From Theropithecus gelada (taxonomy: Eukaryota > Chordata > Mammalia > Primates > Cercopithecidae), in assembly GCF_003255815.1 (NCBI RefSeq), contig NC_037673.1:92792840-92856839 (forward strand): DNA of 64,000 nucleotides, read 5' to 3'. Position numbers and translations under genes: made by a program. This document shows, piece by piece, positions 12,294 through 28,223 of this stretch. The notes beneath the pieces are model-generated. The model saw nothing but the letters and a program-made list of their open reading frames with translations, was not told where the DNA came from and searched no databases. How positions within the stretch are numbered: the first letter of the stretch is position 1; each line of letters starts with the position of its first letter.

Positions 12294-12611
12294 GACCGGG
12301 CGCGGTGACTCACGCCTGTAATCCCAGCACTTTAGGAGGCGGAGGTGGGTGGATCACGAGGTCAGGAGATCGAGGCCTTCCTCACTAACACGGTGAAACC
12401 CCATGTCTACTAAAAATACAAAAAAATTAGCCAGGTGTGGTGGCGGATGACTGTAGTCCCAGCTACTCCGGAGGCTGAGGCAGGAGAGTGGCACGAACTC
12501 AGGAGGCAGAGCTTGCAGTGAGCTGAGATCTTGCCACTGCACTCCAACCTGGGCGACAGAGTGAGACTCTGTCTCAAAAAATAAAAAAATAAAAAAAATA
12601 AAAAAAAAATA
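12294..12611 (+). mobile_element. AluY/S-type SINE with target-site duplication
   Basis: Complete Alu with an (A)nT tail. The 14-base sequence ataataactttaac occurs just before it (12279-12292) and again just after (12611-12624). Confidence 0.95.
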
Positions 12612-12625
12612 ATAATAACTTTAAC

Positions 12626-13408
12626 CATTATATAAAAACAATGTGCTATCTGAGCTTTATTCAAGTGGTACTTAATTGTTTTTCTTTTGGATTTTTTTAT
12701 ATTTTTCTGACGGGCACAGATTAAAGGGAATAACTGTTCCTTTGATAGACATCTGGGGATGGATGGGTTCTTTTAGTCTACCATTAAAACTGAGAAATTA
12801 GGATTTCAGATGACATTTTCAATGATAATTAAATTTCATAGTTTTTATCTTTGACATGTTTATGTATAGTTGTTATATATAATTAAAAATGGGACAGGGT
12901 GAGTTATTTGGAGGGAAGATTTGTAGCTATATTTACTGAATGTAAATAAAATAGATGTAAAATTAAATAATACAAACACAAATAACATAAATCTAAAATT
13001 AAACTGATGACAGCATTTTCAAGAGCTCTAAACAAATCTGCATGTAATACTTTATCTCTGGGTAGGAATCACACACAGATGATGAAATTTCCTTTAGGTT
13101 TATCATGTAACTGAAAGACCTGTGAGGACCTCAATGCTTAGAGAAAGTATGAAATTTGGATACATTTCCTTATGTATTTTCACTGGTAACCATTAATGGA
13201 AAACAACACAGTATATGGTATGTACCTTTTCTGCAGAAATTGCAAAGAACTGTGTTATTGCAGAATATGTTTTTAAAATTACCCATGAAATGAAAATGGA
13301 AATAATTTAGTATGAGAAACTAATCTGGAGTTGAGTTCTTAAGACAAGAAGAAATATGCTTTAAAAATAATTGTTGAATAAAGTATCTCAATTATAAATC
13401 AAAATAAT
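12626..13408. other. Unique AT-rich DNA, no gene seen
   Basis: No recognisable gene or repeat. Confidence 0.5.
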
Positions 13409-13409
13409 A

Positions 13410-13707
13410 GGCCAGGCGTGGTGGCTCACATCTGTAATCCCAGCAGTTTGGGAGGCTGAGCCTGGTGGATCTCTTGAGGCCAGGAGTTTGAGATCAGCCT
13501 GTCCAACATGGTAAAACCCCGTTTCTACTAAAAATACAAAAATTAGCCAGGCCTGGTGGCTCATTCCTGTAATCACAGCTATGTGGGAGGCTGAGGCAGG
13601 AGAATCTCTTGAACCTGGGAGGCGGAGGTTGCAGTGAGCTGAGATTATGCCATTGCACTCCAGCCTGGGCAACAGAGTGAGACTCTGTCTTAAATAAATA
13701 AATAAAA
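13410..13707 (+). mobile_element. AluS-type SINE
   Basis: Full-length Alu from 'ggccaggcgtggtggctcac' to an (AAAT)n tail. Both frames reading through it on the minus strand (13388-13775) are Alu antisense artefacts. Confidence 0.95.
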
Positions 13708-14986
13708 ATCACAGCAAGATTATGCGTCAATAAAACATTTCTGTTTATATGTTTTTCAAAACTGTTTAATAACATTAGTCCAAAGCAGAGGGGAATTTAC
13801 CATAAAAGTAATAAAGCTTAAATTTTAGGGCATGTGAGGGGTCCTTTTTAAAGATTGACATGCTGGAAAAAAGACAAAATTAGCTTTCTTATCATTCTAG
13901 AAAATAATATTTTCTAATAATTGATACTTACAGAAGTGGTCAGAGAGTATGCAGCCAAAAGAATATAAGAAAAATGTATTATTGAGATTTGTCTGGCAGG
14001 CAGAAAATATTATTTGTTTAAATTGTTGTGATGTTTATATTTTTCAGCTTCTTAAAAATCTATAATTTGTTGTGATTTCTCATTCTAAAAATGTGCACTT
14101 TTGTACATAATAATAATTTTGTTACTTTTTTTAAAAGAAAGTTTTCTTAAAACGTCAGACTTTTCAAGGCGCTCAGCACAAAGAATCTCTTTGCTGTTAA
14201 TTGATAGACTTAAGAATAATGTAATTTCTAAAGTCAAATTCCTATGAAGGATGTGTTACATTTATTTTAAAATAGTTTAATTTATGTGGATTTTAGTTGT
14301 TCATTGTAGTACTAAATGAGCCATTTTCTTTCAATCTATTATTTATAGTATCACCGTGAAACACACACCTTCTTAAAGACAAACAGAATGAATCATTTCA
14401 TATTGCAACTTTGAATATGTGAACCATTTCCCCTAATATGATAAATTGTTTGTGTTTCTAAGGTGAGATTTTTCTTCTGCTGATTAAGAATATTTTCTAT
14501 GCTTTTACCACAACTTAAGTTTCTTTTCTTTTTTATGCTATTTTATTCTGCTGTTTCAATTTTTAAGGAATTTTTAGGAATGGAAAAACTTATGTTAGGA
14601 ATGTAAAAGATTTTCACAAAATGCAGAATAAATAGATTCATTTTGAGAAGACTGAGTTCTTCATCAAGTTCCACATATAATAATGCTTTTTCTGTTTTGA
14701 AACTTATGTGAACAATATTCACAGAGAACTAATCTATGACTTTCAAATGCTACTCCTCTTGCACTGTTAATCAAAGAATTTCTAACCATAGCATTATAAC
14801 CATTACCTATATCTCTTCTCATTTTTTAAACAAAGTATTTATTGTCATTCTAAATAAAACGCACTGGGTGGTATACAATTCTGAGGGCTATGTTGCTAAG
14901 AGAGGGAAATCTCTGTAGTGTTCTTAGAGTCTAGCCATACCACCGCTTCTCAGTAGACTTTTTGGAGGCATCTCAGTATATTCATT
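13708..14986. other. Unique AT-rich DNA, no gene seen
   Basis: No recognisable gene. The 60-codon frame at 14736-14918 looks like chance. Confidence 0.5.
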
Positions 14987-15212
14987 AATAGTTGGGGCCT
15001 GGAACCAGACTGCCTATGTTTAAATCCTGGCTGTGCCACTTATTTGCTAGTGAATATAGGCAGATCACTTAACCTGTTGGTGTTCCTCTTCCTCCTCTGT
15101 AAGATGGTGGTGATAATCATACTCTTAGAGTTGGTTAATATGTAAACAAGTGCTTTTTCAGTATGTGGCACATAGTAAATACACAATAAATATGAGTTAT
15201 TGTTATAATGGT
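14987..15212 (+). repeat. MIR SINE, nearly complete
   Basis: A very clear MIR: 'ctggaaccagactgcctatg', 'tcctggctgtgccacttatt', 'cagatcacttaacctgttgg', 'gtggcacatagtaaatacac' and a final 'caataaatatgagttatt'. Confidence 0.9.
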
Positions 15213-15272
15213 ACAAGAATAATAAATAATTGGGGGACCTTTGGTTCTCAACAAGGAACAGTAGTTGGCCTC

Positions 15273-15623
15273 TATCTTAGTCCATGCAAGCTGCTGTAAA
15301 AGAATACCTTTGGGTAATTTATAAACAACAGAGATTTACTGCTCACAGTTCTGAAGGCTTTAAAGTCTAAGACCAAGGTGCTGATAGGTTTGGTGTCTCA
15401 CTCTCTGCCTCATAAATGGTGCCTTCTTGCTGTGTCCTCACATGCAAAAAGGGCTGAGAAAGCTCCTTCCAGCCTCTTTTGTAAGGGCACTAATCCCATT
15501 CATGAGGACGCAGTCTTTATGACCTATTCACCTCCCAAAGGTTCCACGTCTTAATGTCACCACATGGAGATTTGGTTTCAACATATGAATTCTAAGAGGA
15601 TACAACAAATATTGAGACCATGC
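15273..15623 (-). mobile_element. MLT1-type MaLR solo LTR
   Basis: Reverse orientation. It runs from 'tatcttagtccatgcaagct' through 'taagggcactaatcccattc' and 'catgaggacgcag' to 'gattttggtttcaacatatg'-like bases at the U3 end. About 350 bp, no internal sequence. Confidence 0.82.
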
Positions 15624-16380
15624 TAGACTCATTTTCCTCCAGGAAGCTTTGGACATTCTCAGAACCTCAATATTCATTCTGTAGATTGCTTTACCACCCA
15701 TGCAGCCAGACACAAAGAATTTGATCATATTTAGGGAAATCTTTGAAAAGCATAATTATATTATAAAAATAATTTATTGAAGATGTTAACATATTATTAT
15801 TATTTCTTCCAAGCTTGAGAGAAAGTAAATCATGGATAGGATTTGGATTGAGAGCTGGGTGTGACAGAAATGATCAACAATTTAAAAATATCTCTGTTCT
15901 TTTTTTGGAAGAAGTTCTGGGATAAAGTCTTATTTTCTAATTTTATGTATATTCTAAATGTATTTCAGCTTAGTCATATCAGACATTTTCTTAATTGGGA
16001 GAGTTGTTTTAAAACCCTCTTATATAAAGGCAGATTATTTTGTAGTAGATGAATGTGCATTGACTGAGCTGGGGGAAGAAGGGATTTAGGGCCTACCAGG
16101 TGGGCCTGGAGGAGAGGATGGGAGAGAATGGAGGCTGAAGAGGTGGAGGAATGATGGGATTTGGCTTAACTGGAGAGGTGAGGAAATAGAAGGGCTTCTG
16201 AATTGCTTCTTCATCAAAACTTCAGGGTAGTAAGCAACTTCTGAATGTCAGGAGAAAGTGAAGGAGATACTCTGAAACTTATTCAAGAAGAGTTTTATTT
16301 CTTCTGTGGAGGTGCTGCCACATGTGGTAATGTCAGCGGTAGCAGAGATCTGAGTTACCCCGAGTTACTGGTGGCATATC
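15624..16380. other. Unique DNA, partly purine-rich, no gene seen
   Basis: 16050-16190 is rich in GGA/GAGG. No coding evidence. Confidence 0.45.
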
Positions 16381-16389
16381 CATACAGGT

Positions 16390-16890
16390 CTGCAGCAACT
16401 TCAGTTCTTGCCTTCTCAGAAGAAAGAATTCGACTGGGGTACATAAGGCAGAAGGAGAGACTGAGGCATGTTTCAGAGCAGGAGTGAATGTTTATTAAAA
16501 AGCTTTAGAACAGTAAGGAAAGGAAAGAAAAGAAAAGAAGGAAAGTACAACTCGGAAGAGGACCAAGGGGTTGACTTGAGAAACCAAGTGCACAGCTTGA
16601 CCTCTTGACATGAGGTTTTGTTAAGTTGACATACTTCTGGGATCTTGCCTTACTTCTTCCCACTCTTGAGGTCTTATTGGTAAGCTGCTGTTCAGTCTCA
16701 GGTGTTTTCTATCTTTTAGGAGACAGTGTTCCCTGGTGCCAGCTGTGACCAATTATTACTTTACAGAAACAGTTAACAACTGCCTGACCATCACCTGATG
16801 TTCGCCCAACACTCTTGGTGTGTGTGTGGGAGCCCTCTCCTGCCCTGCTCATACCTGACTAGCTACCTACTGTTAACAGTAACTGCCTCA
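16390..16890 (-). mobile_element. Probable ERV LTR, family not identified
   Basis: On the minus strand, 'aataaacattcactcctgct' (polyadenylation signal at about 16489-16494) is followed by a stretch ending 'cgaattctttcttctgagaa'. This resembles the R/U5 layout of primate gammaretroviral-like LTRs. The plus strand also holds a GGAAA/GAAAA-rich patch at 16517-16545. Family and exact ends unknown. Confidence 0.4.
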
Positions 16891-18121
16891 TGGAGCAAGA
16901 ATGAAAACAAGCCAGTTTTGTGTGGTAAGCCTGCCAGTTTGGATTTCATGTCTAAATGAGTACAAATAGTTTATATCCTAAAATTCTGCATGCCCTGGTC
17001 AAATAATCTTTGCATTCAAAACAATTGATTGAAAATTTTATGGTACAGTATGGTTGATTCTGAAGTTGTAGAAAATACTGTGCTTTTCAGATCTTGTACT
17101 AAAGAGTAGTTGAATCCTTTGCTTGTGGAAAATCAACAGAGGCAGAACAGAAACTTCTGTTGGCAATTTTCCTTAATAGTTCAATAAAACGTTTCACCCT
17201 GCTATCTTGTGACATATTTGTAGTTCGGTAAATATACCATGGCACTTGGGGTGAGACAGGAAGGAAGACGGACATGTCTAATTATAAAAATCTGTTTGAG
17301 CTGGCTGGCAGATATGTGTGGAGGAAGAAAAATGCCATGTTACATGATGACATCTTTCTTATCATACAGTGTGCTTTGCCCCCATTGTAAAGTGCTCTTC
17401 TACTGTGTATTTTATTTTTTTTCTTAGTTATAATATTCAAATGAACTGTGTGTTTTTGTAAGAGTCTTTTCTACAATGTAGAATCCACACCAAGAACATA
17501 CATAGAATTCTCTACCAGGATTTTATCCCTTTGTGCCTGGCTTGAGTTTGTACTTGGTATGATATCTTATTTCAGGAACTAGCCTGAGCCATCTAGACCC
17601 TTGCTGCTGCCACCCCTAGAGAGACAAAAATGAAGGAAATAGAGTTATACAAGAGTGGAATTTAAAGAGACCACCCCAACAGTTTTCATGCTGCTTTTCC
17701 TTCTCCCTTCCCGTCTTCCTTCTCTTTTCCTCAGTCTCTCCTTCCCTCCTTTCATTCCTTCCTTCCTTTTTTAAAGTCCTAAGAACCATTTCTTCTGTGG
17801 AAAGTTTGTATGGAACCCCAAAGGAAGACAAAATAAAGATTGCTCTGGGAAAAGCATAGATAAGTACCCAGAACTCTTCCTGACTGGTTCTGGGGAGAAT
17901 AATTTGAAAACACCCAATTAATTATATTGAAAACAGAGACCTAGACATTTGAATGATTTGTTATAGTTTCTGATTTTGACTCCAGAGACAATGTGAGTAT
18001 GCTGAATTCTTCTGGTAATGGGGAAATTTTTGACATGGTTTGCCAAATCTAGCCATTGAAGTTTTAGATTTTCTCTGTTTCTTACTTGTTTTAATAGTAA
18101 GTTTGACTATAGTAGCAAAAT
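16891..18121. other. Unique DNA with a polypyrimidine tract
   Basis: No gene recognised. 17690-17775 is a CTTCC/CTTTT-rich pyrimidine tract. Confidence 0.5.
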
Positions 18122-18136
18122 CATGTGGTCAATTTT

Positions 18137-18427
18137 TTTTTTCTGAGATGGAGTCTCGCTCTGTCGCCCAGGCTGGAGTGTAGTGGCGGGATCTCAGCTC
18201 ACTGCAAGTTCCGCCTCCCGGGTTTACGCCATTCTCCTGCCTCAGCCTCCCTAGTAGCTGGGACTACAGGCGCCTGCCACCTCGCCTGGCTAGTTTTTTG
18301 TATTTTTTTAGTAGAGACGGGGTTTCACCGTGTTCGCCAGGATGGTCTCGATCTCCTGACCTCCTGATCCGCCCATCTTGGCCTCCCAAAGTGCTGGGAT
18401 TACAGGCTTGAGCCACCGCGCCCGGCC
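18137..18427 (-). mobile_element. AluY, Old World monkey-type, with 15-bp target-site duplication
   Basis: Young, nearly intact Alu. Diagnostic plus-strand readings are 'cacctcgcctggctagtttt' and 'ggcttgagccaccgcgcccg' (human AluY reads ctaatttttt and ggcgtgagcc). Perfect duplication catgtggtcaatttt at 18122-18136 and 18428-18442. Confidence 0.96.
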
Positions 18428-18560
18428 CATGTGGTCAATTTTGTTTCCCATTTTTCTTTATAATTTTAGATAAGATCATATGCATTTTACACATAGTGCT
18501 ATTGTAAGAACTGTGGGAAAAGTCTGGTAGATGTAAAGCTGCACATTTTAAGAAAGATTA

Positions 18561-18688
18561 GTCTGGGTGCAGTGGCTCACATCTGTAATCCTAGAACTTT
18601 GGGAGGCTGAGGTGGGAGGATCACTTGAGGCCAGGAGTTTGAGACTAGCCTGGGCAACATAGAGAGACCCCTGTCTATGCAAAAAAAA
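18561..18688 (+). mobile_element. Free left Alu monomer (FLAM-like)
   Basis: Only one Alu arm, from 'gtctgggtgcagtggctcac' to 'gcaacatagagagacccctg', then a short A tail. The right arm is absent, as in FLAM elements or an early-truncated AluJ. Confidence 0.8.
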
Positions 18689-20099
18689 TTATAAGAAGAA
18701 AGACTAAAAACATCCTATTCTCTAAGACAAATGCTTATTCCATAATTGCAATGCAAAAATATTATTTGAAAGCTTATAAATGAATTGCTCACCCAAACAA
18801 CAGTTTAGCAAATCTGTAACCTCTTGAAAAAAAATCCAAAATGTCTTTAAAATTTTTTTAGCATTTCTTACACTGCAACAATTTTCTATTTTTCTTCTAT
18901 GCCCTAAAGGAGAACATCTACCTGAAATGAGGACATCATGTGTGTAACATTATATGATTGTGAAATAGCTGCCTGCTCTAGAAGGTCCTTGTTCCTCTGG
19001 GGGGCAGTGCTATACTTTTACATCACCAACCCAGAGAGAAAATATAAGAACAGCTTTGTTTCTTAAAAGACTAGAAGTAGTTCATTCTGCTCATTCTCTC
19101 TCTTCGTTTTAAAAATATATTGTATAGCTGAGACATTTAACAAGACATGCTTTTAACCAGAAAATATCAAAGATAATTAGAACTTCCATAAAATAATATT
19201 TGATTTGGAGCTTTTAGGGAAGATTTCTTTGGCTTTACCTCTTTATATTCTAAGAAAGCATAGAATGAGCTCGACTTATGCTCCAAATTTAATTATAATA
19301 TAATTGTATTCTCCTTTCTGAAAAATAAACTTTCCTTCCCCTTAAAAACAATTTTGATTTAAGGTTCCAGATTTGTCACTTGACTTGCTAAACAACAAAG
19401 CAAAGCAAAACAAAAACCAGAAAGCCAACCAAAACCCAAAAAGCCAACCAAAACAAGAACCATAACATCCGGTTTTTTCTCTTTGGTTCTACTTTTCTAT
19501 TTTTCATGCAATTTAAAATTTTAGACTATTTCCCTTGTGCCACAGACTTCTTTTTTTGTGGTAGTTTCAGAAAACAAATGGATTTATTAAGAAAACAAAA
19601 GCCGCCTCCATTTCTTTCAGCCTATTCTCATCCCATACTTCTTAAAAGCTATATATATGTGTGTGGGTATATATACATACATACACACTATATACACACA
19701 TGTATCATTTTAGCTTTGTGACACCCAGTTAAGCTATACTGGTGGTAATGAATGTGAACAAAGCTAAAATCAATGTGTTGTCTGGGCTACATTACCACTG
19801 AGAGATTGGGGTCCACTTCCAAGCTCATTTTGTTTTGTCATAATTCAGTTTCTTATGGTGGTTGTCTTGATTTTCTTGGTGATTGTCAACTGGGGACCAC
19901 TCTCAGCCACTAGAGGCCAGTCTCAGGTCCTTGTCTCATGGCTCCCTTCCATCTGGGTGTTAAGTCTCTAAGTTTTTTTGTAATGCAGCTATTGAAAATC
20001 AATACAATCAAGGTAAGCAAGTTTCTTTAACATTATTTTTAAAAGTTGGCTTGAAAAGCAGAAGCTGATACTGAAAAAATATGTTCAGCATTTGGGGAT
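18689..20099. other. Unique DNA with low-complexity patches
   Basis: No gene recognised. 19389-19460 is an AAAC/AAGCC-rich low-complexity patch, and 19650-19705 is an imperfect TA/TG/CA microsatellite. Confidence 0.5.
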
Positions 20100-20610
20100 T
20101 TGCCATACTCTGTTATAGTGGTGGTTTGCTGGCCAATATCCATACTCCCCTTTTCCTGGCAATATTCCCTAACGGGTTGACCTCACACCTAGCTCCAGAG
20201 GTGAAACTCAGTTAGCTCAAGCCATTTGGAGTGTATCATTTAGGGCATGTGACCTAAGCCGGTCCAATTAGAATAAACCTCCGGAGGATTTTGGTGGGAA
20301 TGTTGGGGTGAATATTCTCTTTTCTCCTTTGAGCTTAGTGATGTGATTATTGAGGTTTATAGGTATTAAAGATTCGAGGGAGAGTCTAGCATTTCTCAGG
20401 GGCTACCATGTGAAGCCTAAAAATTAAGCAACCCAGAGGAAGAAAAGTTAAGGAGGATTCTAGTTATATTTCAGTCCTGGATTAGGCTGTGTGTGAATAT
20501 AAATCTGCTCCTTGATATGAGCCAATGCATCTTTCTCTTCCCTTAAAAAATTGTTTAAGCCTATTTACTTTGAGTTTCTTGATTCTTGCAAATGAAAAAT
20601 AAAATCCAGA
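20100..20610 (+). repeat. Ancient interspersed repeat-like block, family not named
   Basis: 'gggcatgtgacctaagccgg' followed by 'tccaattagaataaacctcc', then 'tgtgaatataaatctgctcc' and 'gtttaagcctatttactttg'. This resembles a common old mammalian transposon consensus that ends in 'ttaagccatttgagtttggg'-like bases. I cannot fix the family. Confidence 0.35.
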
Positions 20611-21592
20611 CTGATAGACCAGTTATTTCTCTGATTTTCATAGTACTTTTCTTCATCTTTCAACAATAGAATATGTTCCAGACTAGTAAACTGTAATCAT
20701 CTGCATTTATTTCCTTTTGTCTTTGTCTAGTCTTTTAAGTCTAAAGATAAAAATTGGTTAAAAATTATAATAACATGTTCTAATATTTATTTTTCTTATA
20801 TTATCTGACTGAACAATCCAGAAAAATAGGTATTATGGTTTTCATAATCTTATGACATATATTTGAAGGGTATTAATTTATTATTGGCTTTGTATAAACT
20901 TTGTTTTCTTTTGGAAATTCTGTCAATAAAGTGAACCCATTCTGTTTAAAAGTTTTGTTTCAATCTAGTGAAAACATAATATTGTTCTCATTAATTGACA
21001 TAATTGCTTATAATTATATTGACAGAAACAGAGTTGTGTGTGAACAGTTAATATTTGTCCTGTATAAAGATGAAAACAATTGTTTTATATTGTTAAAATT
21101 AGTATTTAGTGCCTGCTTTTAGTAAAAGTCTTGCTAGCAGAAGCAAATAGACTCTATGATACAAAATGTGATATTGCAAGCATAACACTTTCTCTTTAGT
21201 AATTTAAAATACCTTTGAAATGTGTGTATTTTAAATGTATGGATGTGTATTGAAAGTTTTGTTTTGTTCATTTGTTTACTTGCTTTTTAACTTTTTGAAC
21301 TTTTCCTTTATTTCAGGTATTAATTTTTTTATAATGTAGTTGTGAGAATAGACCTAACTGGTCTTAAGCATGACCCAACTGGTTTGACTCTTCTGGGGAT
21401 ATCTTAAATATTAGTATCTTAGCAGGTTAGAGTTGACTTGAATACAGTCTAAACCAAAATTATTTCCATTTCTATAAACACTTAAAAGTAATTTTTAGCT
21501 AAATAAAATCTACATGTGATAGTTCAGGAAATTTTTTCTTGATTTCCTAAGGAAAGACCATAGAATTTCCAGCATAAGAAATATATATTTTT
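20611..21592. other. Unique AT-rich DNA, no gene seen
   Basis: Only chance frames, e.g. 20901-21122. Confidence 0.45.
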
Positions 21593-21606
21593 AATATCTG
21601 ACTTTC
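21593..21606. repeat. Left target-site duplication of the older full-length L1
   Basis: aatatctgactttc here and aatatatgattttc at 27783-27796: 14 bp with two mismatches. Confidence 0.6.
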
Positions 21607-21822
21607 TTTTTTTTTAAAATTATACTTTAAGTTCTATGGTAAATGTGCACAATGTGCAGGTTTGTTACATATGTATACATGTACAATGTTGGTTTGCTGC
21701 ACCCATTAACTCATCATTTACATTAGGTATTTCTCCTAAAGCTATCCCTCCCCCATGCCCCAACTCCACGACAGGCCCCAGTGTGTGGTGTTCCTCGCCC
21801 TGTGTCCCAGTGTTCTCATTGT

Positions 21823-25661
<3,839 letters not shown>

Positions 25662-25724
25662 TATGGTGTTAACTGGTTATTTTGCCCATTAGTGGATGCA
25701 GTTTCTTCCTAGCATCGATGGTCT

Positions 25725-26754
25725 TTACAATTTGGCATGTTTTTGCAGTGGCTGGTACTGGTTGTTCCTTTCTATGTTTAGTGCTTCTTTCTGGAGCTCT
25801 TGTAAGGCAGTCCTGGTGGTGACAAAATCTCTCAGCATTTCCTTGTCTGTAAAGGATTTTATTTCTCCTTCACTTATGAAGCTTAGTTTGGCTGAATATG
25901 AAATTCTGGTTTGAAAATTCTTTAAGAATGTTGAATATTGGCCCCCACTCTCTTCTGGCTTGTAGGGTTTCTGCCGAGAGATCTGCTGTGAGTCTGATGG
26001 GCTTCCTTTTGTGGGTAACACAGCTGTTCTCTCTGGCTGCCCTTAACATTTTCTCCTTCATTTCAACTTTGGTGAATCTGACAAGTATGTGTCTTGGAGT
26101 TGCTCTTCTCCAGGAGTATCTTTGTGGTGTTCTCTGTATTTCCTGAATTTGAATGTTGGCCTCCCTTGCTGGGTTGGAGAAGTTCTCCTGGATAATAACC
26201 TGAAGAGTGTTTTCCAGCTTGGTTCCATTCTCCCTGTCACTTTCAGGTACACTAATCAGACATAGATTTGGGTCTTTTCACATAGTCCCATATTTCTTGG
26301 AGGCTTTGTTCATTTCTTTTTACTCTTTTTTTTTTTTTTTCCTAAACTTCTCTTCTCGCTTCATTTAATTTATTTGATCTTCGATCATTGATACACTTTC
26401 TTCCACTTGATTGAATCGGCTACTGCAGCTTGTGAATGCGTCATGTAGTTCTCATGCCATGGCTTTTAGCTCCATCAGGTCATTTAAGGTCTTCTCTACA
26501 CTGTTTATTCTAGTTAGCCATTCATCTAATCTTTTTTCATGGTTTGTAGCTTCCTTATGATGGGTTTGAACATCCTCCTTTAGCTTGGAGAAGTTTGTTA
26601 TTACCGACTTTCTGAAGCCTATTTCTGTCAACTCATCAAAGTCATTCTCCGTCCTTCTTTGTTCCATTGCTGGTGAGTAGCTGCGATCCTTTGGAGGAGA
26701 AGGGGCACTCTGGTTTTTAGAATTTTCATCTTTTCTGCTCTGGCTTCTCCCCAT
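25725..26754 (-). pseudogene. L1 ORF1 pseudogene
   Basis: The usual start (MGRSQSRK) lies at 26754, inside a longer open frame that begins at 26841. The frame ends at a TGA at 26452-26454 at about codon 101, where other primate L1s have CGA (a CpG transition). Downstream pieces at 26058-26252 (with an LFRLLSRRTSP-type shifted frame), 25870-26061 and 25725-26021 show further frameshifts. It ends in the HAKL stop, 63 bp before ORF2, the spacing seen in intact L1s. Confidence 0.92.
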
Positions 26755-27782
26755 CTTTGTGGTTTTATCTACGTTTGGTCTTTGATGATGGTGATCTACA
26801 GATGGGGTTTTGGTGTGGATGTCCTTTTTGTTGATATTCATGTTACTCTTTTCTGTTTGTTAGTTTTCCTTCTAACAGTCAGGTACCTCAGCTGCAGATC
26901 TGTTGGACTTTGCTGGAGGTCCACTCCAGACCCTGTTTGCCTGGGTATCACCAGTGGAGGCTGCAGGAAAGCAAATATTGCAGAACGGTAAATATTGCTG
27001 CCCGATCCTTCTTCTGGAAGCTTCGTGTCAGATGGGCACCCGGCTGTATGAGGTGTCAGTCAGCCCCTACTGGGAGATGTCTCCAAGCTAGGCTACACTG
27101 GGGTCAGGGACCCACTTGAGGAGGCGGTCTGTCCATTCTCAGAGCTCAAACACAGTGCTGGGAGAACCATTGCTGTCTTCAGAGCTGTCAGACAGGGACA
27201 TTTAAGTCTGTAGAAGTTTCTGCTGCCTTTGTTCAGCTATGCCCTGCCCCTAGAGGTGGAGTCTACAGAGGCAGGCAGGCCTCCTTGTGCTGAGGTGGGC
27301 TTCACCCAGCTTGAGCTTCCTAGCTGCTTTGTTTACCTACTCAAGCCTCAGCAATGGCGGATGCCCCTCCTCCAGCCAGGCTTGCCGCCTCGCTGTTCCA
27401 TCTTGGACTAGCAGTGAGCAAGGCTCCATGGCATGGAACCCACTGAGCCAGGTGTGGGATATAATCTCCTGGTGTGCCGTTTGCTAAGACCATTGGAAAA
27501 GTGCAGTGTTTAGGTGGCAGTGTTCTGATTTTCCCAGTGCAGTCTGTCTTGGCTTCCCTTGGCTAGGAAAGGGAAATCCCCCGACCCCTTGTGCTTCCTA
27601 GGTGAGGTGATGCCCCGTCCTGCTTTGGCTCACCCTCCGTGGGCTGTACCCACTTTCCAACAAGTCTCAATGAGATGAACCAGTTACCTCAGTTGAAAAT
27701 GCAGAAATCACCCATCTTCTGCATCAGTCATGCTGGGAGCTGCAGACCAGAGCTGTTCCTATTTGGCTATCTTGAATGGGGG
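26755..27782 (-). promoter_or_regulatory. L1 5'UTR, decayed internal promoter
   Basis: About 1,028 bp, GC-richer than its surroundings. The YY1 core near the element's 5' end reads aagatagcc instead of aagatggcc (plus strand ggctatctt, 27766-27774), so accurate initiation is probably impaired. Confidence 0.8.
27354..27446 (+). pseudogene. L1 ORF0 remnant (antisense frame in 5'UTR)
   Basis: ATGGCGGATGCCCCTCC marks the start of the primate-specific antisense ORF0. Here it runs 30 codons to TGA at 27444-27446, against about 71 codons in human L1. The start context is kept and the rest is lost. Confidence 0.6.
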
Positions 27783-27796
27783 AATATATGATTTTC
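27783..27796. repeat. Right target-site duplication of the older full-length L1
   Basis: Partner of 21593-21606, two mismatches in 14 bp. Confidence 0.6.
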
Positions 27797-28223
27797 AAAA
27801 GTAAATTAGGCTATTTCTAGAAAAGGAAGTAGAATACAAATTGAAGGAGGAAGACTGATTATTGATGTAGAAATTAGGAGGAGCCAAATAGTTTTTTTTT
27901 GTTTTGTTTTGTTTTAATTCCAAGGGCATTTTTTATAGAGGAAGCTTAAATTTAAAGAGGTATATACAGTGAATCGGTTTGGAGTGGAATGATTGAAGGG
28001 GAGCATCTGCAAAAGAGCCCCAAGGTGATAGATATGATTGGAAACATTGAAAGAAGGGCAGAGGATCAGGAGGAATGATGTTTAACTTGTGCCATTCAGA
28101 TCAGGGAAATTGAAAAAAGAGACAAAAACCCCAAACCAAGAGGAAAACATGTTAGATTTTTGCTATGCCTAGAGAACAAGGGGTCATTGGCCAAGTTAAT
28201 GGATCAAATAATGATATAGATGT
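27797..28223. other. Unique DNA, no gene seen
   Basis: Contains a small (GTTTT)n patch at 27893-27915 and otherwise nothing recognisable. Confidence 0.5.

Noticed and set aside
13388..13775. Two overlapping minus-strand frames with peptides such as AQAGVQWHNLSSLQ
   Set aside because: Antisense translation of Alu. The same applies to frames at 4647, 5649, 5704, 12354, 18125, 32284, 47925, 48103 and 62165.
17690..17775. Polypyrimidine tract as a splice-acceptor signal
   Set aside because: No branch point or AG-exon structure follows. Looks like simple sequence.
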